Assembly (NCBI GenBank): GCA_963662175.1
Contig: OY759215.1
Span: 48,749,213 to 48,813,212 of the forward strand
Origin: Aradus depressus
Taxonomy: Eukaryota; Arthropoda; Insecta; Hemiptera; Aradidae
DNA length: 64,000 nucleotides
Direction of reading: 5' to 3'
In this document: positions 55,774 to 64,000 of the stretch, piece after piece
Position numbering within the stretch: position 1 is the stretch's first letter
Layout of the letters: each line of letters begins with the position of its first letter
Translations under genes and position numbers: made by a program
Notes under the pieces: generated by a model
Databases searched by the model: none
What the model saw: only the letters and a program-made list of their open reading frames with translations
What the model was told of the DNA's origin: nothing

Positions 55774-56639
55774 TTTAACGATATGAATAACGATTGAACG
55801 TGCTTCATTTTAAATTCATTTTTTTCAACATTTTGGGAATCCTTAAAAAAGCGGTGGCTCATCGTTTTCAGCTTGTTTTGACTTTTCGATTCCGCCCTTT
55901 ACGTTTGCTATACCATATAATCTCTATAAAAAAAAATGTTTGGCAACTTTTTTAAAAAAATTTCCCACTTTGCGACATCCCCCTCTCTGTTATATTTTTA
56001 GTATTTATAGGTGGTTGCCTATTTAGCTCATATCTTGAGAGTAGAGAACCTGTCTCCCATTTGAAATTCATCAAGTGAGGAGGTCAGAGTTTCAAGTTAG
56101 ATGCCTAAGTTTGGTGTGTCTTATTTAGAAACAAAGTGGAACAGACAATTTGAGCTCTCTCTAAGAGAGGCTGGCTGCTAGGTGATGCCTCTCCAGTCTC
56201 CAGTCCTGAGGTGAGCTTCTGCTTCGCTTTAATTAAACTTTAGTCAACTTTCCTCCAGACAACAAAACATCCATACCACCCCCTGAAGGAGATCCACCCC
56301 CAACTCACATTATAATAATTTCTGCTGGTGGAGCTCTACAAGACATTTGAAAATTTAGAAGGGGGATATTATGCCTAGAACAGACCGACTCACCTTTCAC
56401 GAATGATCTTCAAGCGAGTTGCAGAGTCGTATCATTACATCCAGTGACGCTGTTCAGACGTGAGTTGCCGATTTGGCGGTCGATTCAAAACATGCCCTAA
56501 AATGTTTTTGAAGGTTGGTTCTATCTTTTAAAGAACATGATATTTTTTTTTCATAAGAACGATTTTTGTGCGATGTTTGAACACAATCAGAATAAACATT
56601 TCAGGAATTATATTCACAAATATTCAACATGACACATAC

Positions 56640-56685
56640 ATACATGGCCTTAACATGACTTTCTTATACCAACCATGTTTTTACA
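56640..56685. repeat. MITE end fragment
   Basis: 'catggccttaacatgacttt' + 'cttataccaaccatg' resembles one end of the MITE at 37586-37808. No second end was found. Confidence 0.5.
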
Positions 56686-57071
56686 GAACACTTCACTCTC
56701 AATTCATTTCAAACAATGAAACAAACAAACCCGCTGATGCATAAGGTCTGTAAAAAGGTGATTGACACAAGGAAGGCAGAATTCCTCCACAGATAAATAA
56801 AGTCTATCGAAATTTAATTTTTTTCTCCCCACTTTGATTTATTTCTTACATTTGTAAACTCACGAGGGACGTAAAAACGTCTCGAAATATAAAAATAATT
56901 ATAACAAAATATTTATTGTCTTTATTAGTATAATATCATTTTTTCATTTATTTTGTATAATTTATTTATTTGATTAAATTATTTACTATAATTGTTATTA
57001 CTAATAACATGTGTCCACTCTTAAGATGTAATAACTGTTATGTATCTAATTTATAATCTGCCTTGATGTAG

Positions 57072-57328
57072 TTAATTAGTTATTATGGTTCTACTAGCAG
57101 AGCGCTCTTTCGTGGCCTATAAATATTGCCTTTCTACTAGGTTTATTCACCTAGGGTAGAGGTCTTTAACGAGTACATTGCGACCGTCGCTTAACGTCCC
57201 GAAGGACGGCGTGCTCAAGGTTTTAACACCTTCCAGATAAAAATAATTAGGGCCTCGGACGGGTATTGATTCCAAGATCATGAGCTCAGTAAGCCAGCAC
57301 GCTAACCCTGAGCTACTGGTGCCCTTGA
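57072..57328 (-). mobile_element. tRNA-derived SINE, reverse
   Basis: Reversed body 'tagcagagcgctctttcgtg' and reversed head 'aaccctgagctactggtgcc'. The tail part is shortened. Confidence 0.8.
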
Positions 57329-57779
57329 AACATTATTATGACGTATGGTATTACCATTTTATAGTTTCACGAGAATAAATATTATTTATTAAGTGTTAGA
57401 AGTTCCTGTGCAAGTTAATAGTTTTTATCTGGGGTATATTAAGATAAAACGAATAAAATCCTAAGTGTATGTGGATAAACGGCTTTCTTTCGATACGGGC
57501 ACTTAAAAAGGGTTGGGAAAGACACTGATTGTCGTGTAAGGTTCTCGTCAGCAAGAAGAGAGCTATCGAAGTGTCAATACAGATAGGAGAACAGTTAGCA
57601 GAGAGAAATACGAGTGAAATGGGAGCGACTCAGCATGTCTGCCTGGCTCAACATCCCCAGTCTAGTCAGACGGCAATAGGGAACCTTCGGAGACAGCTGG
57701 AATCATTACGACTCACACTTCAAATTGCACGACACTAAGCACTATTGTAGACAACAATAAGAGGGGAAAATAAGTCATC

Positions 57780-57852
57780 GGTCAAACACCGGAAATGTAC
57801 TTCCCCAGTTCCAACTTATTTGCCGATTTGGTTGAAAATTAATAGGTGTCTT
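57780..57852 (-). repeat. Family A copy, part before the SINE
   Basis: 'ggtcaaacaccggaaatgta' + 'cttccccag' through 'gttgaaaattaataggtgtc' + 'tt'. It is continued after the SINE at 58151. Confidence 0.75.
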
Positions 57853-58163
57853 GAGAGGGCGCCGATAGCTCAGAGGTAGCGTGCTACTCTACTGAGCTTA
57901 AAATCGCGGGTTCGAAACTCGGCCGAAGCCCTTAGATCTAGGAGGTGAAAAAGCGTAGAGCATGCCGTCTTTCGGATGGGACGTTAAGCGATGGTCCTAG
58001 GTGGATTAAAGATCCCCTACCTTAGGCGAACAAAGCAAAATGTAGGACTCCCACAGTAGAATCGGGCTCACTCCATCGGAGCGATGAAAAAACCCTCTGG
58101 TAGTAGGCGATATGACTTAGCAGTTAACAAAGCCACAATAACTTACTAACTAATAGGTGTCTT
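57840..58163 (+). mobile_element. tRNA-derived SINE in family A, 13-bp TSD
   Basis: The SINE (57853-58150) is flanked by TAATAGGTGTCTT at 57840-57852 and 58151-58163. The duplicated bases belong to the family A copy it entered, so the pre-insertion site can be read directly. The head is 'ggcgccgatagctcagaggt', the B box is GGTTCGAAACTC, and the 3' end is shortened to 'aaagccacaataacttacta' + 'ac'. Confidence 0.92.
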
Positions 58164-58300
58164 CGTTACATCGACAGCTATTAAAATTATTGAGTACCCC
58201 CCTCTCCACCAAATTCCTTTAGCAGATTTGGTTGAAAGTTAATAGGTATCGTCCTTATTGGGCTTTATATAAAATTTCGCGGAACGCTATAGAAAATAAA
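58151..58300 (-). repeat. Family A copy, part after the SINE
   Basis: 'taataggtgtcttcgttaca' + 'tcgacagctatt' and a further module to 'taataggtatcgtccttatt'. Confidence 0.72.
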
Positions 58301-58561
58301 TAAAAAGAGCGCTAAAAATTAGAGGACATTGAAGTATTTAAATAAAATACCATTTCACTAGAAGTTTTTTCATTATTTTTTTTCATTTGTTAATTAACAG
58401 TTAGGTTCTATTACTTTGTATTTTATTATTATTATTATTTTCAATTTTCATTTATTTACTTTTTTTTAACGGAATAGTATATATATCAGGCCGAACCCTG
58501 ACCCTAAAAGATGTATTTCCTAAAGGCTAATAAAGAATTGAATTGAATGAACTTTCGTGTC

Positions 58562-58780
58562 GAGTAAGTTACTGTGACTAATGCCCGGGCTGCGCTCATG
58601 ATCCCGATTCCTAAATTTTGCTTACCTTAAATTTCTATTCACCTAGGGTAGAGGTCTTCAATGCGTCCCTGACATCGTACAAGCTCGGGACCATCACTTA
58701 ACGTCCTATCCGAAAGATGGCGTGTTCAAGGTTTTTTCACCTCCCAGATAAAAAAATTAAGGGCCTCGGCCGCGTTGCGA
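58562..58780 (-). mobile_element. tRNA-derived SINE, reverse, truncated head
   Basis: Reversed tail 'ctgtgactaatgcccgggct' to 'aagggcctcggccgcgttgc'. It lies at the left border of a family A copy. Confidence 0.78.
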
Positions 58781-59075
58781 GGGATCAGAGGAGGCCTCAA
58801 CTCAGGAACCCCAATAACTCCCGATATAATGGATGTATCAACATAAAATTTCATATTTTAAGTCAAAACCCAGGGGAGGGGGCTTAACTGAAATACCCTA
58901 ATAATAGACGAAGTAATGAATTTATCGATACAATATCTAGTATAAGGATTTAGGAGCCCCAATGTAAGTCTACTAATGTTGATTATTAGCAACTGGTTTT
59001 GTAGGGGGAGTGAAAAGTTAATTGATTAATTCGTTCTGGGGAAGTACACTGCCAGTGATTCATTTTTATTCTGTA
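58777..59075 (+). repeat. Family A copy, forward
   Basis: 'gggatcagaggaggcctcaa' ... 'aattcgttctggggaagtac' + 'actgccagtgattca'. Immediately followed by another forward copy. Confidence 0.75.
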
Positions 59076-59720
59076 TGTGTGTGTTTCTGAACACGATAAC
59101 ACCCAATAGCACGAATATATGGACAGGGGATGTTCCACATGTTTTCAGATACAAATCGGCCAAAGGTGGGGGGAGGGGACAAAATACCAATAAATCACAT
59201 CACCCTATCTTCGTTGGGGAATGGTTAACCTTCTCCCGTTTATTACTATATACAATATTTACATGTTGCTGTCCGGCGGATCAGCGCCGCCCTGGGCCCG
59301 TCGTATAGCGGGCATTCGAGGACCACGTGTTCCGCAGTCTCGACGCCGCCACACGAGCAGGCAGGGCTGTTCTTCCTCTTAAAGAAGAAGAGCTTGGCGT
59401 TGAAATCGCCGTGACCTGTTAGCACCTGTGACATCCAATGGTCTGGTTGTATCCAAGGGGAGTCAAGGCGCGCCTGGACGTTCGGGAAATACCAATAACT
59501 GTCGAAGTTATGATTGCATCGAAACAAAATGTGTATGTGTAAATCTAAAATCCTGTAAGGACAATAATACCCATCAATTTACATCCGAATCATAAACCCT
59601 ATCAGTATGATGATTCTGAAGTCCCTAAGTAAGCTATTAATTTTCAACCAAATCGTTAAATTGATTCCAGAGGGAGAGTGTAAACTCAATTGACTCCCCG
59701 ACGACTTGTTTTTGTTCCCC
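59076..59720 (+). repeat. Family A copy split by an R1-like fragment
   Basis: First part 59076-59193 ('gaacacgataacacccaata', 'caaatcggccaaaggtgggg'), second part 59487-59720 ('accaataactgtcgaagtta', 'taagctattaattttcaacc'). The two parts join cleanly once the insert at 59194-59486 is removed. Confidence 0.75.
59194..59486 (-). pseudogene. 5'-truncated R1/Jockey-like retrotransposon end, 12-bp TSD
   Basis: The insert is flanked by AAATACCAATAA at 59182-59193 and 59487-59498. On the minus strand it encodes the end of a non-LTR polyprotein: VQARLDSPWIQPDHWMSQ, LTGHGDFNAKLFFFKRK, then SPACSCGGVETAEHVVLECP with the C-x-C...H-x4-C zinc pattern, and a stop. The 3' UTR is about 50-60 nt, with AATAAA but no poly-A tail. 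Extreme 5' truncation with a perfect duplication is classic target-primed reverse transcription. Confidence 0.9.
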
Positions 59721-60239
59721 TCGTCGCGTACTACCTCACCTTAGCAACCATCATCCTGTAGATGAGGAGGCTAGGTTTTAGAGCTGGCAAAAACTACATC
59801 TTTCTTAATCGAATTCTCTTCTTCACTCTGAATGTTCCTCAAAGGACAAATTGTTCCGTGACGTTACGTCAATGGAACATTAAAGGAATTTACGGTTATT
59901 AGTTTAGGAGAAGAACAAGTAATAAACACAATGAGGATTTCTCGACTTTCTCTCATTGTCTGACAAGACTGACAGAGAAGACAAAAGATGAAACTACCGA
60001 TTTGTTAGTCATCCTGAAACGCATGATGAAGCTAATGCAGTCTTGACAGAAACGTCCCCTAACCCCTTTGCATCTCAAATGACCTTCTGTCACATAAATT
60101 GATATGCATTTGGAAAACTTTCACAGACAACGCTATTTCTTTGAATGTCGTCGATTTCTCTTCACTCACGTTCATTGCAATAAACCCTGACTGTCCTAAC
60201 ACCCGTCATACCGTTTAAGATAAAGACCCAAGAAAACAG

Positions 60240-60545
60240 AAGCCATTTATCAAATAGCTCACCTGTCGCCGACCCAACGCTTTGAGCCTAAGGTTGGAAG
60301 TTCATTGAAGGGCAAGTACCGTAGTAGTACGCCCACACATTGGGTCATTCCTTAGTATCGGACTGCCCAGTGTTCAGCCGATTTGTCGCCTCCTGGCGGA
60401 GAAAGAAAAAAAGCAGTCTGACCTTGCGCCGGGGACGAGTGCAGATACGCTGGTGGTCGCCCAAAGTGCCCCACCATAGTTCAGCCAGCGCCCCACGTTT
60501 TCCCGAGGAAATTAAGGTGGGCTGGGAGTAATCGCCGATCGTCGC
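60240..60545. other. GC-rich segment, unidentified
   Basis: About 300 bp of GC-rich sequence in AT-rich DNA. On the plus strand a 63-codon ORF (SWRRKKKSSLTLRRGRV, RWWSPKVPHHSSAS) is open; the minus strand also has open stretches. It matches none of the families here, and I cannot tell a transposon piece from a lost exon. Confidence 0.4.
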
Positions 60546-60649
60546 TCCTAGCCGACCACAGCAAAAGATTAAGATATATTTTTTTCTTTATTTATATATA
60601 AATAAACAGTTTTAGGCCCTTTTCCCCGGCTGGCCAATGTGAAGACGTC

Positions 60650-60890
60650 GGAAGAACAAATTGCCTTCCCTTTGTCCGATTCAGCTAAAAGTTAATAAAA
60701 GCGACCTTATGGGGTTTAATTATTAAAATTCAATTTCCAAATTTCGATCAAATTTTAGAAAAATGTATGCAATAATAGAGGTACCTACAGGAATAAGACT
60801 CATTGAAGTTAAGCAAATATGTGGACAACAAATTCCGTTGAATAATCCTATAATCCTATCCTACGAAGCTGGAGAAGTAAACCAGTAAAG
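60650..60890 (-). repeat. Family A copy, degenerate
   Basis: 'ccctttgtccgattcagcta' near the start and 'ctatcctacgaagctggaga' + 'agtaa' at the end. Confidence 0.6.
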
Positions 60891-61088
60891 CAAAACACTA
60901 GCTGAACATCGAGCCTCAATTAACCGTGGCAGGTATTTTTTTCTGAAACAGCTTAATACTAAAAAAAGTATGCAATTTATGAGTGGCAATTTGTCAATTG
61001 ACAGGTAGACATGTTTTGATTAAAGAGCCCAAATAAAAACAAAAAAGGTAAGTGAGTAAGCAAACTGAGTACCACTTTCACATATATC

Positions 61089-61345
61089 AGGGAATTTGCG
61101 GGTTCGAAACCCGGTCGAGGCCCTCAGTTTATTTTATCTGGGAGGTAAAAAAAAAAAACTTTCGGACGAGACGTTAAACGATGGTCCCGAGCCTGTGCGA
61201 TGTTAGGTACTCCCTTACTTTAGGTAACTAAACCTATGTAGGCAAAATTTAGAACTACCATAGTAGAAGTCGGGCTCATGTTCGAAAGAGCGCTCTGGTA
61301 GCTGGCAATATGACCTTGTAGATAAAGCCGGGGCATGAGTATATA
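61089..61345 (+). mobile_element. tRNA-derived SINE, 5'-truncated
   Basis: Starts at the B box ('gcgggttcgaaacccggtcg') and continues through 'gacgttaaacgatggtcccg' to 'gccggggcatgagtatataa'. Truncation upstream of the B box removes the A box. Confidence 0.85.
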
Positions 61346-61477
61346 ACTGGACTAACTCAAAAAAGGAAACAAATAAATAAGATTACACTGTCCACAAAAA
61401 ATAAATAAATAAAATAAAGAATAATATACTTTTCACAGCTTTATAATTCTCCCATTTACTTTCTGGGTATTTCAACT

Positions 61478-61530
61478 TAGCAATTATGGAACGTTTCGGG
61501 GAGGACTTCATCAGTATCCATAATTTATTT
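61478..61530 (-). ncRNA. Hammerhead-ribozyme-like motif with long helix I
   Basis: Minus strand: AATTATGG, ATA, core CTGATGA (61514-61508), 'agtcctcccc', GAAA, ACGT, T, then CCATAATT. AATTATGG and CCATAATT are perfect complements, giving an eight-base-pair helix I, the longest here, with ATA unpaired. Helix II is weak. Confidence 0.4.
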
Positions 61531-61559
61531 TCAGATCTTTACTGTAAAAATTATTTTCT

Positions 61560-61740
61560 TTCTTATTATTTAGTTATTGTGACTCATGCCCGGGCTTCGA
61601 AGTCATATCGCCAACGTGCCCTCTCTACTACCCTAAATTTTTATTCACCTAGGGTAAGGATCTTTAAAGAGTACATGACATCGTACAGACTCGGGACCAT
61701 CAGTTAACAAAGGACGGCGTGCTCAAGGTTATTTTATCTT
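61560..61740 (-). mobile_element. SINE fragment, reverse
   Basis: 'gtgactcatgcccgggcttc' and 'tcacctagggtaaggatctt', ending in 'aaggacggcgtgctcaaggt'. The head is missing. Confidence 0.8.
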
Positions 61741-61744
61741 GATT

Positions 61745-62570
61745 TTGAAGTGTGAGATTTGAAATGTACTTGGGCGGAATGTAATATGACCTAGTCTGGA
61801 GGTTCTGCAGTCTTTCGACTTAACAATTTCTTACATAAAATGTGCCAGGTATTGTATAAAACAAATTTAATTTCAGGGTTGATCAACAGGTTGGAGGAGT
61901 TGTGTAGAACGGGGGCCCCTGAAGAGTGTGGCGACGACACACAATGCCTTGTTTTCCCCACATTCCTGACAAGCTAGGAAGCTATAAAGCTGTCTTTGTT
62001 GGAGCTTCTCCTCAGTCCCCGGGTCCCGAGGTCCGTTGCTCCACTCATTGTCTTCAGGGCCTAACTTGACTTCTGTCTCACGTGGCACCACATCCATTCA
62101 TTCATTAACTGTTATCCATTCATAACATGTCCTCTACTCGTAAGGTTATTGTCCTCTGAGGCAGTTCTGTGAATAAATTAAATTTATATATATATATATT
62201 TTTTTTTTTTTAAAGATAAAAATGTGGGTGAGAGGCCTCAATTACAGATTGGTTAGAGAGTGGCTGCCTACAAACTTAAGAGGCCGAAGTTCAAACTCTC
62301 ACAAGCAAAATATTTTGAAACTAATGAATATTTAACAAAAAAAAAAAAAAAAAAAAAAAGAAGAAAGTTTGCCTACATCATATCTTTTGGAGCCTTCTAG
62401 TTGTAACTTATGAATGAACCACACCGCAGTGCAGTGAAGAATTATTTTTTATTTATTTTCTAATTGTACATGCTAAGTGATCCGGCAAGTTCAAAAAAAA
62501 ATTTGACAAATTCATTTTATTTATTTTTTTTGGGAGGAGGGGATGCTCCTCACCCCCTGAAGAAGTGATT
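61745..62570. other. Spacer with an unrecognised open frame
   Basis: Contains a GC-richer patch (61870-62100) with a 74-codon minus-strand frame (MDVVPRETEVKLGPEDNE...) that matches no known protein. Also includes TA/T and poly-A runs (62187-62212, 62337-62360). Confidence 0.45.
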
Positions 62571-62574
62571 TTCG

Positions 62575-63175
62575 TTGTTTCATTCCCCCACTATACGAAG
62601 TCTTATAAGATCAGAAATTGCTTGATGCTCTCTTCAAATAAATTTCGTTTCCCCTACTGATTCCAAAAATGAAAAAAAAAAATCTGTGTATAAACAACTC
62701 TCTATAGAATGACAGTATCGACACGAAATTTTATGCATATCCAGAACCCTCTAAGGACGACACCTACTGAATTTCAGCCAAATTCGCCAAAGGTAAGAGG
62801 GAGGGTTAGGGCGAGGCTTAAAACAAAAAGTCTAATAACTGCATTAGAAATGAATGTATTGACACGAAATTTCATACGTAAATTCAAAGCCACATAAGGA
62901 CGACACTTATCCATTTTCAACGGAATCAGCCAAAATTTCGTACGATTCATTAACCACTATGTAAGTCAATTATTGGATTTTAGTCCATACGGTGGATTGG
63001 GTTTGGAGGGACAGCGAAAACGTAATGGATTAATTCGTGATGGGGTAGTATATAGCCGGTGATCCACCGTCGACTTTTTTTTTAATTTTTCGAATCAGGG
63101 GTAGAAAACTCAACATCGAATATATGACCGGTTTCATAACATCCCCTACACATCATATAGCAAAGGAAGTAAAGA
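62575..63175 (+). repeat. Family A copy, forward, with an inverted terminal piece
   Basis: Forward from 'cattcccccactatacgaag' to 'aattcgtgatggggtagtat'. Then a reversed end ('aaaactcaacatcgaatata', 'ataacatcccctacacatca' + 'tatagcaaaggaagtaa') follows at once. Head-to-head pairing like this is also seen at 1-694. Confidence 0.75.
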
Positions 63176-63581
63176 GAGACCAAACGCAGGCGTGTCCAGA
63201 CACACCCTTAACATTCAATAATTATTATATTTAAAGAAAAAATATCTGACAGCTTCACAAATAACACCTTAATGAACGTCTTTTCAAATGTCATAAAATA
63301 ATTCCACTTAATGGATGACTCATTCCACAATATGTCAAATATGATTGACAGATATTAAAGAGGGTCAATTAGGCATTGAAATTTTCCCTTTTTGGAAATG
63401 TATGGAAAATAAGAAATAGGCTGATGGAAATGTCTGGCGCAGCCTGTGGGCACATAAGAACACAATAGGGACGCCTGATTGACATAAAAACATAGACATA
63501 ACTCCCGATTAACCGGGGCAATGACTGACACCACGGATAAAACAAAATCACGATTAACCCAAACGCTAATGTAAACATGGA

Positions 63582-63950
63582 TGGGCGCCGGTGGCTCAGA
63601 GTTAGGTGTTTGCTGGGTTCGAAACCCGGCCGAGTCCCTTAGGTTTTTTTTTTTTTTTTTTTTTTTTTTTGATAGGTGAAAAAACCTTGATCAGGCTGTT
63701 CTTCGGATGGGACTTAAGTGTATGTTATTTTTGAAAAAACTTTGAGCCCGCTGTATTTTGATGGGACATTAAGCGATGGTCTCGAGCTTGTACGATGTCA
63801 GGTACTCGTTAAAGACCCCCTAACCTAGCTGAAAATTTAGGGTAGGCAAAATTTAAGATTCCCATAGTAGTCAGGCTCATGTCCACTAGAGTGACGAAAG
63901 AGCGCTCTGGTAGTAGTTCAAGCCCGAGATGAGTTCTAATAACTAACTAA
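63582..63950 (+). mobile_element. tRNA-derived SINE with poly-T insertion
   Basis: The head is 'gggcgccggtggctcagagt' and the B box GGTTCGAAACCC is intact. A 28-nt T run follows the head (63643-63671), and the body then repeats 'aaaaaaccttga' / 'aaaaaactttgag' twice. The T run behind the B box would end RNA polymerase III transcription, so this copy should be unable to make a full transcript. Confidence 0.85.
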
Positions 63951-64000
63951 GAGCAATCCATTCGAATTTCCCGCTCTTCACCTTAAATTAGATGAAGTTC

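Larger units (their letters stand above)
40690..64000 (-). other. Upstream dlg intron or gene region, repeat-filled
   Basis: More than 23 kb upstream of the PDZ3 exon in the sense of the gene. I see no exon for L27, PDZ1, PDZ2 or the linker before PDZ3. Nearly all of it is family A, SINE, MITE and retrotransposon sequence, with AT-rich spacers at 43291-44960, 46600-47160, 54320-55390 and 55800-57070 where nothing is recognised. I infer a very long intron, but an exon with an unusual linker sequence could be missed. Confidence 0.6.

Noticed and set aside
57529..57738. 69-codon plus-strand ORF (QIGEQLAERNTSEMG...)
   Set aside because: No homology recognised, no splice or promoter context, length near chance expectation.
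61873..62097. 74-codon minus-strand ORF (MDVVPRETEVKLG...)
   Set aside because: No domain and no splice context. Kept only as a composition anomaly.

Overview
The window is animal, almost certainly insect, nuclear DNA. It is AT-rich, has long introns, and is loaded with SINEs, non-LTR retrotransposon remnants and small inverted-repeat elements. It holds one gene I can identify with certainty: the 3' half of discs large (dlg, a MAGUK scaffold), running right to left on the minus strand. Eleven exons between 40689 and 10403 join in a fully consistent reading frame (1 nt of a split codon, 465 codons, then the stop). They encode the third PDZ domain, the SH3 domain, the HOOK linker, the guanylate-kinase-like (GK) domain and the natural C-terminus. 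The exons for L27/PDZ1/PDZ2 are not visible, so the 5' part of the gene should lie beyond base 64000. The protein matches arthropod Dlg best from memory. A hemipteran host is a guess only.

Layout: 1-7320 is repeat-rich flank downstream of dlg. It contains a reverse-transcriptase pseudogene, a transposon carrying a coiled-coil ORF, and a deleted hAT element. 7400-10402 is AT-rich but free of the dispersed repeats and probably includes the dlg 3' UTR. 10403-40689 holds the dlg exons, separated by introns of about 0.3-6.8 kb. 40690-64000 is one intron or upstream segment of more than 23 kb, made almost entirely of repeats.

dlg has two features of note. The HOOK-GK linker contains one small exon plus two candidate cassette exons, all the same phase and all multiples of three, so any combination stays in frame. 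The intron between the PDZ3-end exon and the SH3 exon has a GC donor (AG|GCAAGT) instead of GT.

Four repeat groups dominate. (1) A tRNA-derived SINE (about 300-350 bp, A and B boxes, 9-13 bp target-site duplications) is present about 18 times on both strands. (2) A dispersed family with TACTTCCCCAGC-type inverted ends and an internally repeated module of about 140 bp (called 'family A' here) is present more than 20 times and is often the target of other insertions. (3) Three palindromic 'snap-back' elements are flanked by 12-14 bp target-site duplications; one contains a perfect 247-nt palindrome. (4) A set of repeats shares a hammerhead-ribozyme-like core (CUGANGA, short helix, GAAA, palindromic helix III) followed by a GTGRAATARACAATAT module. 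Groups 3 and 4 overlap: the snap-back arms carry the same motif. That makes them the best candidate here for an undescribed system, perhaps small RNA-mobilised elements related to Penelope-like elements or retrozymes. No CRISPR array, rRNA or genuine tRNA gene was seen.
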